A DNA stretch of 64,000 bases from Absicoccus intestinalis (GCF_033971885.1 NZ_JALBUS010000011.1:4046-68045), one strand, 5' to 3'; shown: positions 8,041 through 15,982, numbered from the stretch's first letter. Notes: generated by a model from the letters alone, not told the origin. A program made the numbers and translations.

Positions 8041-9207
8041 ATGAACGTTTTAATGAGAATTTGGTTTGTAACCTTTTTAGTAATGTGTGTATTTGGATAT
8101 TTGATGAATCAGGTCCAACCCATCACGACTCTATCTAAAAAAACGAGTGCCAGTACCAACACGGATTCGTTTACGGTCATGGGTGTAGGGGATAATCTTT
8201 TGCATGATGTGATTTTTCGCAACATGGATCAATCTATGAAAGATGTCGACTACAATGATTTCTATAAAACAATTAAAAAATATACAACAGCGGATTTAAA
8301 CTATATCAATTACGAAACGATTTGTGCGGGCACAAAGAATGGCTTATGGTTGGATGGTTATCCTTCGTTTAATGGACCAGCCAAATTTAATGATGCCGTT
8401 GCGAATGCTGGATTCAATTGGTTCAGTCTATGCAGTAATCATACCTATGATCGGGGAACGTTGGGTGTGCAGACAGAATTGGATTATATCCAAAAACATT
8501 GTAAAGATGTTACGGTAACGGGTGCTTATCAAACCAAGAAGGCATCTGAAACACCGACTGTTGTGAAAATTCATGGAATTCGGGTTGGTTTGGCAAGTTA
8601 TGCCTATGGATTTGAGTCTCAGCCGGATGATCCGGATACAGCCTGGATGGTCAATAAAATCAGTAAAACAAAGATTAAAAAAGATATGAAAAAGTTGAAT
8701 AAGGTCAGTGATGTGCAGATTGTTACCATGCATTGGGGCACGGAATATCATACCGATGTCAACGATATGCAAAAAGAGTATGCGAAATTATTGAATTCGT
8801 TAGGTGTAGAAGTGATCATTGGTACCCATCCGCATGTGATCGAACCGGTTGAATGGATTCGGAGTGATAAACAAGATACATTGTGTTATTATTCTTTGGG
8901 TAATTTTATAAGTGCGCAGAATGCGAATGATAATATGATTGGTGGTATGGCATCTTTTAAGGTGACCTATGATCATGATAAGAAAAAGGCGACGGTCAGT
9001 GATGCTGCATTTACACCAACCATCACATATTATGATTCCAATTATAACAATTATCAGATGTATACCATTCATGAATGGACGAATAAAAAGGCAAAGACAC
9101 ATGAAGTTACGGTAAGTGAAGGACAGGATATTTCGAAAGAATATGTGCAAAAATATGTTAAGAATGTAATGAAGGATGTAAAAGGAGTAAAGATTGTTAC
9201 AGAATGA
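8041..9207 (+). CDS. CapA-family (PgsA-like) metallophosphatase-fold protein
   Basis: A 388-residue protein anchored by one N-terminal membrane helix (about residues 5-22) with an extracellular CapA domain. These proteins have a calcineurin-like fold and were first described in poly-gamma-glutamate capsule synthesis. Motifs are GVGDNLLHD near 48, NYETICAG, CSNHTYDRG, TMHWGTEYH and IIGTHPHVIEPVE, followed by YYSLGNFI. The real substrate is unknown, and no other capsule genes are nearby. It is squeezed between mgtE and smpB, overlapping smpB by four bases, so it is probably one transcript with both. Confidence 0.85.
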   Translation: MNVLMRIWFVTFLVMCVFGYLMNQVQPITTLSKKTSASTNTDSFTVMGVGDNLLHDVIFRNMDQSMKDVDYNDFYKTIKKYTTADLNYINYETICAGTKNGLWLDGYPSFNGPAKFNDAVANAGFNWFSLCSNHTYDRGTLGVQTELDYIQKHCKDVTVTGAYQTKKASETPTVVKIHGIRVGLASYAYGFESQPDDPDTAWMVNKISKTKIKKDMKKLNKVSDVQIVTMHWGTEYHTDVNDMQKEYAKLLNSLGVEVIIGTHPHVIEPVEWIRSDKQDTLCYYSLGNFISAQNANDNMIGGMASFKVTYDHDKKKATVSDAAFTPTITYYDSNYNNYQMYTIHEWTNKKAKTHEVTVSEGQDISKEYVQKYVKNVMKDVKGVKIVTE

Positions 9208-9659
9208 CTAATCGAAAAATAGTAGTAGAAAATCGAAAAGCGCGTCATGAATATGAATTGTATGATCGTTATGAAGCAGGTTTGGAATTAAAGGGTACGG
9301 AAATCAAGAGCATTCGTTTGGGGAAGGTTCAATTACGAGATAGTTATATTAGTATTCGTAATGGGCAAGCATTTATCAAGGGTATGCATATTTCTCCCTA
9401 TGAATTTGGAAATCGATTCAATCATGAAGAAGATAGGGATCGTCGTTTGTTGTTGCATAAAAATGAAATCTTAAAACTGGATCAAGCCACACGTATCAAA
9501 GGCTATACGGTGGTTCCCGTTTCTTTGTATCTTTCCAAAGGGTTGGCAAAAATGGAGATTGCGTTAGCGAAAGGTAAAAATTTACATGATAAGCGTGAAG
9601 CCAATAAAGCTAGAGATGCCAAACGTGAAATTCAAAAGGCCTTGAAAAATCGATACTAG
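9204..9659 (+). CDS. smpB: SsrA-binding protein SmpB
   Basis: A small RNA-binding protein (151 residues) that delivers tmRNA to stalled ribosomes. The family features are all there: ENRKARHEY at the N-terminus, LKGTEIKSIR, KGMHISPYE, the YLSKGLAKMEIALAKGK segment and the basic C-terminal tail with DKREANKARD. The ATG overlaps the stop of the upstream gene (ATGA). The tmRNA gene follows 23 bases later, the usual trans-translation pairing. Confidence 0.97.
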   Translation: MTNRKIVVENRKARHEYELYDRYEAGLELKGTEIKSIRLGKVQLRDSYISIRNGQAFIKGMHISPYEFGNRFNHEEDRDRRLLLHKNEILKLDQATRIKGYTVVPVSLYLSKGLAKMEIALAKGKNLHDKREANKARDAKREIQKALKNRY

Positions 9660-9670
9660 AATGGTATGAT
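9642..9670 (+). promoter_or_regulatory. Promoter of ssrA
   Basis: TTGAAA (9642-9647), 17 bases, TATGAT (9665-9670), then 12 bases to the first base of the tmRNA. The -35 box lies inside the last codons of smpB, so ssrA can be transcribed on its own. Confidence 0.6.
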
Positions 9671-9682
9671 TAAGTACCTTTT

Positions 9683-10072
9683 GGGGGTGTATTTTTGGTA
9701 TTCGATGAGTATTTGTTTGGATACTGCCACAGTCGCGAAGGAACGCGTTATAACCAAAAAAATTTAACTGCTAAAAACAAATTGGCTAATGTATTTGGTG
9801 CAAACCAAAGCATGGCTTTTGCTGCTTAATTGAGTCGTAGATAGACCTTGCAGCCCGGTTGACTGATCTTTGCTTTCTTTGTCAGCAACACGCGTTCATA
9901 CTAAGAAGATATGGATAAGTGATCATTCTAAGCTTGTCATGAAAATTCTAGAATGGCATCAATGAGCAATCGTTTCTATCCGGTTCCATTGATCATAAAG
10001 ATAGAAAAAACTGTAAACGCAATATCGTGGGACGATGCTTAGACAGGAGTTCGACCCTCCTCACCTCCACCA
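9683..10072 (+). ncRNA. ssrA: Transfer-messenger RNA (tmRNA)
   Basis: The 5' end GGGGGTG pairs with CACCTCC at the 3' end, followed by an encoded ACCA, forming the tRNA-like acceptor stem. A TTCGACCC T-loop lies at 10050-10057. A resume frame starts at a GCT (9770) and runs to TAA at 9827-9829. It encodes a 19-residue tag, AKNKLANVFG then ANQSMAFAA, with the final -AA expected for Clp recognition. About 390 bases is a normal length. It rescues ribosomes stalled on broken mRNAs together with SmpB. Confidence 0.93.
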
Positions 10073-10081
10073 AAGGAAATA

Positions 10082-10110
10082 AAGCCCTTTCTATAAAGGG
10101 CTTTTTTGTT
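10082..10110 (+). terminator. Intrinsic terminator of ssrA
   Basis: AAGCCCTTT (10082-10090), 4-base loop, AAAGGGCTT (10095-10103), then Ts. Ten bases beyond the tmRNA 3' end. Confidence 0.9.
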
Positions 10111-10253
10111 ATAATCATGGAAACTTCTATGAATTGCTTTTATGTCAATATTGAAAAAGAACGCATTCAACTTTTCGCTGATAAAACAAGAGTAAAATCC
10201 TAGACACATGTGCAAAATTTGAATACTATAATAAGTGAAAAGAGGAAATGCGT

Positions 10254-10739
10254 ATGTCAAAGAAATATTTAATTGTATATTATAGTCAATCAGGTAATAC
10301 GAAGTCTGCTGCAGAATTGATCCAACATGTCGTGGATGCTGATCTTTGTGAAATTGAAGCGCAGGATCCCTATCCAACCAATTATAAAGAACTATTAAAA
10401 CGGGTTCGGAAAGAAATGGATGCAAATGTTGATGTGGCCTATAAACCTGTATCCGTTGATGTATCTTCGTATGATGTGATTTTCGTAGGTACTCCAAATT
10501 GGGGTGGAAAAGTAGCCTTGCCATTGGCGACATTCTTGAAACAACAGGATCTATCCGGTAAGACCGTCTTGCCATTCCTATCACATGGAGGTGTTGGCAA
10601 ACAAGATATTGAAGATGATTTGAAAGAATTATGTCCAGGGGCTAAAGTGGGCTCGGCCTATTCTGCTTTTCAAAAAGTCGAAGAAGATGATGTCGAAGAT
10701 GTTATTGCTTGGATGTATCAATATATCGATCGTGCATAA
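10254..10739 (+). CDS. Flavodoxin
   Basis: An FMN-binding electron carrier of about 161 residues. The phosphate-binding loop YYSQSGNTKSA is at the N-terminus, and the flavin-contacting loops GTPNWGGK and SHGGVG follow. I start at the second ATG (10254), since AGAGGA ends seven bases before it and would be too close to the ATG at 10248. It stands alone between the tmRNA terminator and its own terminator. The redox partner is not indicated. Confidence 0.88.
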   Translation: MSKKYLIVYYSQSGNTKSAAELIQHVVDADLCEIEAQDPYPTNYKELLKRVRKEMDANVDVAYKPVSVDVSSYDVIFVGTPNWGGKVALPLATFLKQQDLSGKTVLPFLSHGGVGKQDIEDDLKELCPGAKVGSAYSAFQKVEEDDVEDVIAWMYQYIDRA

Positions 10740-10749
10740 TATTTCTAAA

Positions 10750-10779
10750 AATCCATCGGTTTATCTGGTGGATTTTTTT
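10750..10779 (+). terminator. Intrinsic terminator of the flavodoxin gene
   Basis: AATCCATC (10750-10757) pairs with GGTGGATT (10767-10774) and is followed by a T-run. Confidence 0.75.
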
Positions 10780-10866
10780 AATGAAGGAAGAAACAAAAAC
10801 ACGATCAAGACACATTTTTTAGACAGATCATTTGTTAGGATGCATACGAAGAAAGGAATGAATCGT

Positions 10867-11145
10867 ATGTATATGACAATAGAAGAAGCAGAAGCTTGTT
10901 ACGGTCCAATGGTTCGTTTTTACAAAGAAAAGTCGAATGAAATGATTTGGCATACGTATCCAGTGAAAGAAAATTTTGTGACTTATTTTTTTAGTTTTGA
11001 TCGAAAAATTATTTATGAATTCTGGACTGATTTCCCTCAGAATTTGACGGGTGAAGAAATTTATACATTCACCAAAGAAAATCCGAGGATGGCAGAATTG
11101 CGTGGTTGTCGGATCATACATGGTAAATTGAATTGTGAATCATGA
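10867..11145 (+). CDS. Small hypothetical protein, about 92 residues
   Basis: Family not recognised. The protein begins MYMTIEEAEACYG, is rich in aromatic residues (YFFSFD, YEFWTDFP) and has one Cys-containing C-terminus; no membrane helix is seen. The ATG at 10867 is preferred because AAAGGA lies nine bases upstream; the open frame extends 180 bases further up without a plausible start. It ends just before a terminator shared with the convergent metalloprotease gene. Confidence 0.65.
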   Translation: MYMTIEEAEACYGPMVRFYKEKSNEMIWHTYPVKENFVTYFFSFDRKIIYEFWTDFPQNLTGEEIYTFTKENPRMAELRGCRIIHGKLNCES

Positions 11146-11150
11146 AAAAG

Positions 11151-11175
11151 GATGGATGAGAAGTCCATCTTTTTT
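11151..11175. terminator. Bidirectional terminator between convergent genes
   Basis: GATGGA (11151-11156) pairs with TCCATC (11164-11169), with an A-run upstream and a T-run downstream, so it can work in both directions. Confidence 0.65.
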
Positions 11176-11869
11176 ATGTTGTATACAGGGATGCTACTTT
11201 ATTGATGTCTGTTTGTTGGATACCATAATAAGAACCAGCCGACTGCATAACGGAGATTTCAGAATCATCATGATCCAAACCAATGGCATGTCCCAATTCG
11301 TGTTCAGCTGTATGGATGATACGATCTGTGGTATAGCCATAATATGGGTTTTCAATCAAATAATAAGAATTCAATGTGATCGTTGCATGGGTCATTTGAT
11401 TGGTCAATACATTTCGCTCTGTTTCGGTAAGACCAGCTGCTTCTGAATTGGAATCGGAAGTATCGCTAGCGACAATATCTGCATTGGATGCATCATCCGT
11501 TATGGTAAAGGTGAATACACCCGTATCATTCCAATTTTGGATGGCTGTTTGATATGCCGAATGTAAGGCTTGATTGGTCGATCCAATATAAATAGTAGCG
11601 GTATTTGATGGCCATTTGATACCGGTATAATAGGAATACGTATCTGTTGTTACGTTTGTATTGTTGTTGGTCAAATAACGAACAATATCATTTTTTGTTG
11701 ATGTGATGGATTTCGCCAATTGTGAATCACTATTTTGGGCATAGAGGTTAAAACCTGCCAAAAGTATAAATACAACAAGGGCAATCTTAAAAAGGCCCCA
11801 GATCAAATGCAGAACAATGCGAAACAGAAAAACGGGAATGTAAAATATAGTTTTCCAAATTTTTTTCAT
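11174..11869 (-). CDS. Membrane-anchored matrixin-like zinc metalloprotease
   Basis: 231 residues. An N-terminal hydrophobic segment (about 8-42) works as an uncleaved anchor or signal. The rest would lie outside the cell. Near residue 190 the full metzincin zinc motif HELGHAIGLDH is present, followed by the methionine turn SVMQSAG. This is the catalytic core of the matrixin (M10) group. There is no visible hemopexin domain or cysteine-switch propeptide. AGAGGG precedes the ATG. The substrate is unknown; such small secreted proteases are seen in gut Bacillota and could act on host matrix or on the cell's own wall proteins. Confidence 0.8.
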   Translation of the reverse strand: MKKIWKTIFYIPVFLFRIVLHLIWGLFKIALVVFILLAGFNLYAQNSDSQLAKSITSTKNDIVRYLTNNNTNVTTDTYSYYTGIKWPSNTATIYIGSTNQALHSAYQTAIQNWNDTGVFTFTITDDASNADIVASDTSDSNSEAAGLTETERNVLTNQMTHATITLNSYYLIENPYYGYTTDRIIHTAEHELGHAIGLDHDDSEISVMQSAGSYYGIQQTDINKVASLYTT

Positions 11870-11996
11870 TGTATATCCCTCTTTTCTGGTCTTGAAACAG
11901 TATCAAGTATACCTTAAACCGGCTTTAAATTTAAAAAACATTTTAAGAGTCCCGTTTTTTGGATATGTCACATTCTATATTGATCATAGAAAAGGG

Positions 11997-12013
11997 GTTC
12001 GTTCTATACGAAC
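11997..12013. promoter_or_regulatory. 17-bp palindrome upstream of secreted repeat protein
   Basis: GTTCGT (11997-12002), 5 bases, ACGAAC (12008-12013): a perfect inverted repeat ending 15 bases before the start codon and touching a possible -10 (TCTATA) with TTGATC 17 bases upstream. A candidate operator. Confidence 0.45.
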
Positions 12014-12028
12014 AAAGGAGACAAAAAA

Positions 12029-12622
12029 ATGAAAAAGGGATTTAAGATCATGATGTGTGCAACGATGATCCTGTCCATGGGATGTATGCCGATTTATGCA
12101 CAGTCAGCAAGAACTGAACAAATGGTGGAAGTATCGATGAAACACAAATATTGGCGCAGTGGAATGTATAAAATAGGTAGTGATTTACCGGCTGGTGAAT
12201 ATTATTTAAAAGGGAAAGGATATTGGGAAATTGATGCAGATGCCTCGGGTGAATTTGAAAGTATCCTGGCCAATGATAATATAGATCGAGCAGCTATTGT
12301 ATCGGTTTCTGAAGGACAATATCTCAAAACAGTGGGTCGAATCAAGATCTATACATATGGCGATCATCCAAAGATCAATGTACATAAATCAGGAATGTTC
12401 AAGGTGGGGGTCGATCTTCCGGCTGGAGAGTATCAATTGGTTGTTGATAAAAAAGCAAAAAATTTAGAAGATACAGGCTTAGGTGGTTATTATGAAGTAT
12501 CTGCAGATGCAACGCATCAATTGGAAAGCATCATTGCGAATGGTAATTTTGAAGAGAATACGTATTTAAGTGTATCGGATGGACAATATCTAAAATTAAA
12601 CAATTGTCATATTTCCGAATAA
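12029..12622 (+). CDS. Secreted protein with two GxDLPAGEY repeats
   Basis: A 197-residue exported protein with a clear signal peptide (basic MKKGFK, hydrophobic core, likely cleavage after the IYAQSA region). The mature part has two similar modules: MYKIGSDLPAGEY at about 50 and MFKVGVDLPAGEY at about 125. Each is followed by a YxEx-DAxxxxESIxAN-type strand and a YLxVSDGQYLK-type ending. This PAGEY module recurs in Gram-positive surface proteins of unknown function. No sortase motif is seen, so it may be released. The ribosome binding site is AAAGGAG. Confidence 0.7.
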   Translation: MKKGFKIMMCATMILSMGCMPIYAQSARTEQMVEVSMKHKYWRSGMYKIGSDLPAGEYYLKGKGYWEIDADASGEFESILANDNIDRAAIVSVSEGQYLKTVGRIKIYTYGDHPKINVHKSGMFKVGVDLPAGEYQLVVDKKAKNLEDTGLGGYYEVSADATHQLESIIANGNFEENTYLSVSDGQYLKLNNCHISE

Positions 12623-12646
12623 AGTGAGGATCTTCTCGCTTTTTTC
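12622..12646 (+). terminator. Weak intrinsic terminator
   Basis: AAGTGAG (12622-12628) pairs with CTCGCTT (12635-12641) and runs into Ts, directly after the stop codon. Confidence 0.6.
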
Positions 12647-12692
12647 GAAATGAAATCCGCTCTTTTTGGAAGCATGGCATCTATGGTTGTAT

Positions 12693-12698
12693 TACAAT
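12693..12698 (+). promoter_or_regulatory. -10 box six bases before the ada start
   Basis: TACAAT ends exactly six bases before the ATG of the ada gene, and no ribosome binding site is present. Transcription would begin at or next to the A of the ATG, giving a leaderless mRNA. A -35 is poor (TTGGAA, 21 bases away). Confidence 0.4.
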
Positions 12699-12704
12699 AT
12701 ACAT

Positions 12705-13718
12705 ATGAAACAAGAAGAAATGTGGCAGGCCATTATACATTGTGATGCGTCCTATGATGGTAAATTTTATTACGGGGTGAAAACAACAGGGATATATTGT
12801 CGTCCATCCTGCAAATCAAGAGTTCCTAAATTAGAAAACGTATGTTTCTTTACCAGTCAAAAAGAAGCGGAAGAAGCAGGCTTTCGTCCTTGTAAACGAT
12901 GTCGACCGGATATCTTTTCGTATGATCCGATTGAAACGTTAGCCAGCCAAACAAAAGAAATCATTGATCAGCATTTTCAGGATCCAACCCAACTGAACCT
13001 GCATCTGAAAAATATGGGGGTCACCCGAAAACATGCGTCAGCCGTTTTTAAAAAGCAATACGATATCACGCTTTCCGATTATATCCGACAAACCCGGATG
13101 GCTTATGCTCGACAATTACTGCAAGATGGGTTGAGCATATTGGATGTTTCACTCGAAGTAGGTGATTCGAATTTATCGAGTTTCTATGATCAATTTCATC
13201 GTGAAATAGGTATGAGTCCGGCTCGGTATCGACAGATTTTTGCGAAAGATATCAGTCGGACACAAATAGAAACGCCGATTGGAAATCTACAGATCATGGC
13301 TTCAAAAGAGGCGATTTTATGTATTGAACAGTCTTCAATATCCATAGATCCGATGATTCATGCCGATGCTTCGGGAAAATGGATCGAAGCATGTTGTAAA
13401 GAGCTGAAAGAATATTTTGATAAAGAACGAACTTCCTTTGATTTACCTCTTGCGTTAGAGGGCACGGATTTTCAAAAACAAGTTTGGCAACAACTACAAA
13501 CGATTCCTTATGGCCAGACACGAACGTATGGTGAAATTGCCGCCCAAATTGGGCATGCTAAAGCGAGTCGAGCTGTGGGTATGGCCAACCACAATAATCC
13601 GATATTGATTTTGGTTCCTTGTCATCGTGTCATCGGTGCCGATGGAAGTTTGACTGGCTATGCAGCCGGATTGGAAGCAAAGAAATATTTGTTGGCATTA
13701 GAAAAAATGATAAGATAG
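12705..13718 (+). CDS. ada: Bifunctional Ada: DNA methylphosphotriester and O6-methylguanine repair
   Basis: Three domains in 337 residues. An N-terminal zinc site uses C32, C36, C63 and C66 (YCRPSC, PCKRC), where C32 is the expected methyl acceptor from phosphotriesters. An AraC-type helix-turn-helix follows (about 80-180). The C-terminal methyltransferase has the acceptor cysteine in PCHRVIG. In E. coli Ada, methylation of the first site turns the protein into an activator. The ATG at 12705 fits the domain start. An in-frame TTG 39 bases upstream is less likely. No ribosome binding site is seen, but a -10 box sits six bases upstream. Confidence 0.92.
   Translation: MKQEEMWQAIIHCDASYDGKFYYGVKTTGIYCRPSCKSRVPKLENVCFFTSQKEAEEAGFRPCKRCRPDIFSYDPIETLASQTKEIIDQHFQDPTQLNLHLKNMGVTRKHASAVFKKQYDITLSDYIRQTRMAYARQLLQDGLSILDVSLEVGDSNLSSFYDQFHREIGMSPARYRQIFAKDISRTQIETPIGNLQIMASKEAILCIEQSSISIDPMIHADASGKWIEACCKELKEYFDKERTSFDLPLALEGTDFQKQVWQQLQTIPYGQTRTYGEIAAQIGHAKASRAVGMANHNNPILILVPCHRVIGADGSLTGYAAGLEAKKYLLALEKMIR
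13709..13716 (+). promoter_or_regulatory. Extended -10 six bases before the next start
   Basis: TGATAAGAT contains an extended -10 (TG, one base, TAAGAT 13711-13716) ending six bases before the ATG at 13723. It lies over the ada stop codon. This is the same spacing as at ada, and again no ribosome binding site is visible. Confidence 0.35.
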
Positions 13719-13722
13719 CTAT

Positions 13723-14130
13723 ATGCAAGAATTATTGATGCGATATATTCGAATAAGTTTGGTGTTATTGATGGTATGGATCGGCAGTAATGTCTATGTG
13801 ATCAAAAAAGGCATGGATATAAAAACACCATTTTTTCAAGATCATAAAACTGGAATCATGATGATCGTTGGTATTTTATGGAATGGGATCTTTGTGATCT
13901 TATTTATGTCTTTGATCGTGCCAACCATCTTGGATTCTTCTTATTTACATGCGCATGCCTATCCAATGATCGTTGGAAAGATCACGCAAATGGAACATCA
14001 ACAAGTAACAATACAAGGAGAAGAAGATCGAATGACCTTGGATATGAATTTGAAAAACCATAAAGTAGGAGATCCGATTCAAGTGCAGTATTTACCAAAT
14101 CTTCATAAAGGAATAGAAATTGAGAGGTGA
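13723..14130 (+). CDS. Small membrane protein, two helices, unknown function
   Basis: 135 residues with two hydrophobic segments (about 8-26 and 43-68) and a C-terminal hydrophilic domain of about 60 residues with alternating beta-type strands (HAYPMIVGKITQMEHQ, GDPIQVQYLPN). The layout resembles DUF3592-like proteins, with two helices and a small beta domain, but I cannot confirm the family. It starts four bases after ada and overlaps the gap to the next membrane-protein gene, so the three may form an operon. Confidence 0.65.
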   Translation: MQELLMRYIRISLVLLMVWIGSNVYVIKKGMDIKTPFFQDHKTGIMMIVGILWNGIFVILFMSLIVPTILDSSYLHAHAYPMIVGKITQMEHQQVTIQGEEDRMTLDMNLKNHKVGDPIQVQYLPNLHKGIEIER

Positions 14131-14134
14131 GACC

Positions 14135-14689
14135 ATGCATCGATCGATTTTATTTGGACAATTGAGTTTGATCATCTGTTGCATCTTTTATTTGATTTGG
14201 TGGAGCTTATGTTACAAACCCGGCCTAGTCGTAGATCGTATCCATGGATTTCGTGGTGTTTTATTATTGATCACGGCCCTTTGTGGATTGGTTGGCGTTT
14301 GTCTAAGTATGCACGGAATGAGTGAATTGACGATTCGACATTCTATGTTTTCAGGTTCAAGAATCATGGGTATAGGCATCTTTGTGTATATTGTGCTTGT
14401 ATTGATCACGTTTTTTGGCTTTCATCGGCCAGTGACAACCGAACTTTTCCTCATTACAGGTTGGTTGATCTTAGAAATGTGTTTGATCAATGCTCTATAT
14501 GGCGCACAGATCCTATCTATTTCGCGATTTTGGAACTTATTCTTTGTTCTAATGGTAGCTTTTGTTGTGAGCATCCTTTTGTATATACTCTATTATCGTA
14601 TGGAAGCTATGAAGGCTTATTATGCAGCCATGATTCCTTTAATGACAGAAGCAATCAGTATGATTATTGTTTTGATCTTGAGTTTTTAA
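14135..14689 (+). CDS. Polytopic membrane protein, unknown function
   Basis: 184 residues with about six hydrophobic segments and short loops. Family not recognised. The start at 14135 is set by GAGAGGTGA just upstream; this ribosome binding site lies in the final codons of the preceding gene's region, implying coupling. Its last 26 bases overlap a convergent gene, so the two 3' ends share DNA. Confidence 0.7.
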   Translation: MHRSILFGQLSLIICCIFYLIWWSLCYKPGLVVDRIHGFRGVLLLITALCGLVGVCLSMHGMSELTIRHSMFSGSRIMGIGIFVYIVLVLITFFGFHRPVTTELFLITGWLILEMCLINALYGAQILSISRFWNLFFVLMVAFVVSILLYILYYRMEAMKAYYAAMIPLMTEAISMIIVLILSF

Positions 14690-15092
14690 TGATCGAATGC
14701 TCTATGGCTTTGATCATTTTTTTTGCACGCTTTTTTTGGGCACGAAGAGCAGAAGAAGATAATTCTTGCTTATCAAAGCGATCATATTCTTCCGTATAGG
14801 TCACAAGACAATGGTTTTCATCGATAGGCTCTAGACGATAATGCAGAACGGATGTATCTAACGATGTCGTAAAGTGGACCAGATATTCTTGATCCGATAC
14901 GAGTTTTTTGACATGGACCTTGATCATGCTTCCTTGTCGTTGAGTCGATTTTTTCTTATATCGATATCCACAAGACAGATCGGCTTCCGTCACGGTTTGG
15001 TGCGTCACATTTTGAATGTCATTGATCAACGATTGAAGCAATACGTGATAAAAATCATGTGCGCTTACTTTTAATTTCATCTGTATTTCCAT
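14664..15092 (-). CDS. DUF3284 domain-containing protein
   Basis: 142 residues. The pattern fits the DUF3284 family of Gram-positive bacteria: N-terminal amphipathic MEIQMKLKV-type strand, central basic region, VTYTEEYDR strand and a lysine-rich C-terminal helix. The fold is probably START/SRPBCC-like, but the function is unknown. It follows the repressor gene by three bases, with GGGTG inside the repressor's last codons serving as ribosome binding site, so it is in the repressor's operon. Its 3' end overlaps the convergent membrane-protein gene. Confidence 0.7.
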   Translation of the reverse strand: MEIQMKLKVSAHDFYHVLLQSLINDIQNVTHQTVTEADLSCGYRYKKKSTQRQGSMIKVHVKKLVSDQEYLVHFTTSLDTSVLHYRLEPIDENHCLVTYTEEYDRFDKQELSSSALRAQKKRAKKMIKAIEHSIIKNSRSKQ

Positions 15093-15095
15093 AGT

Positions 15096-15800
15096 TTACA
15101 CCCTTTCTGCCACGCCAATCACTTTTCCCATACAATAAATATCTTGACCTTCTTCGAATGGAATATCGGTATATTCTGGATTTATGGAATGGAGATGATC
15201 CTTTTGAAATTGTTTGATCCATACTTCACCATTGATGACAAAAATACCCATTTCATTTGGTTGAATGGTTTCTTGTTTGTGAACGAGAACATATTGACCA
15301 TGATGAAATTTGGGTTCCATACTATTGCCATCGACCTGTAAGACATAGTCCGCTTTTTGTGCTTGTGGACCATCGATAATTTCGATGTTTTCTGCTTCAT
15401 TATCGAAAATCCAATTTCCTAAGCCCGCACTTGGTCGTGCACTAAAAAAGGGGATTGTCCGTGTTGGAAGGATGGTTTTTTCTTGACGCTGACTTTCAAT
15501 GGTGAGCAAAGCTAAGATGGCTTCTTGACCAATTGAATCTAAATGGCGAAATTGGTGGATCATTGTTTTTTCTTTTGAAGTGCACACAAACGCTTCGTCT
15601 ATATGACAATCCAATAAGTCGGCCGAAGAAATCTCTAAGACTTTACACAGTTGTACGATCTTATCGGCATCGGGTTTATTGAGATCACGTTCCCAATTAC
15701 TGATCACACCTGCCGATCGGACACCCACCTTTTTGGCAAGATCTTTTTGTTGATAGCCATGTTGTTCACGCGCTTGTTTAATTCGTTGTCCTAAACTCAT
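15096..15800 (-). CDS. LexA/CI-like repressor: XRE helix-turn-helix plus S24 peptidase
   Basis: A self-cleaving repressor type. Residues about 1-60 form an XRE DNA-binding domain (LGQRIKQAREQHGYQQKDL, then SNWERDLNKPD). A linker with a likely Ala-Gly cleavage bond (PSAGLGNW, near 125) follows. The C-terminal S24 serine/lysine protease domain has Ser in DGNSMEPKF and Lys in VWIKQF. In this family, RecA filaments or another signal trigger cleavage and derepression. I start at 15800 because AGAGGA lies at the right distance; a second ATG six bases upstream is too close. It is divergent from a 40-residue peptide gene across an operator-rich region. Confidence 0.85.
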   Translation of the reverse strand: MSLGQRIKQAREQHGYQQKDLAKKVGVRSAGVISNWERDLNKPDADKIVQLCKVLEISSADLLDCHIDEAFVCTSKEKTMIHQFRHLDSIGQEAILALLTIESQRQEKTILPTRTIPFFSARPSAGLGNWIFDNEAENIEIIDGPQAQKADYVLQVDGNSMEPKFHHGQYVLVHKQETIQPNEMGIFVINGEVWIKQFQKDHLHSINPEYTDIPFEEGQDIYCMGKVIGVAERV

Positions 15801-15819
15801 GCTCATTCCTCTTATGGAT

Positions 15820-15848
15820 ACTATACTTTTTTTTAGTCTTTGAATCAA
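15820..15848 (-). promoter_or_regulatory. Promoter of the S24 repressor gene
   Basis: On the minus strand TTGATT (15843-15848), 17 bases, TATAGT (15820-15825). The -35 overlaps one of two TTGAATCAA palindromes, so autoregulation is plausible. Confidence 0.65.
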
Positions 15849-15864
15849 GAATAACTTGAATCAA
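15840..15864. promoter_or_regulatory. Two TTGAATCAA operator-like palindromes
   Basis: TTGAATCAA occurs at 15840-15848 and 15856-15864. Each copy is a perfect palindrome around its central A, and their centres are 16 bases apart. One covers the repressor's own -35 box. A related TTGAA-N4-TTCAA lies at about 15895-15908. Confidence 0.5.
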
Positions 15865-15867
15865 TAT

Positions 15868-15896
15868 TTGACAAACAAGATTAAATGATATACATT
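15868..15896 (+). promoter_or_regulatory. Possible promoter of the mini-peptide gene
   Basis: TTGACA (15868-15873), 17 bases, TACATT (15891-15896). It would give a leader of about 80 bases. A TATACT at 15956-15961 is another -10 candidate but has no good -35. Confidence 0.45.
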
Positions 15897-15928
15897 GAAG
15901 TTGTTCAAGAAATACATGAATGGATTCA

Positions 15929-15945
15929 TGACATAAATAATGTCA
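15929..15945. promoter_or_regulatory. 17-bp palindrome in the mini-peptide leader
   Basis: TGACAT, 5 bases (AAATA), ATGTCA: a perfect inverted repeat just upstream of the TATACT box and the peptide gene. It could be an operator for a second repressor site or an RNA hairpin. Confidence 0.5.
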
Positions 15946-15982
15946 ATTCTACTTATATACTGACAATGGAGGAGGAATTAAG

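Noticed and set aside
10039..10584. 181-codon minus-strand frame across the end of ssrA and the flavodoxin gene
   Set aside because: It overlaps the tmRNA 3' end and most of the flavodoxin gene; it has no ribosome binding site and no recognisable protein pattern.
11997..12013. LexA/DinR SOS box before the PAGEY protein gene
   Set aside because: The arms are in the opposite order (GTTC outside, GAAC inside the right arm) to the CGAAC-N4-GTTCG box, so it is reported only as an unassigned palindrome.
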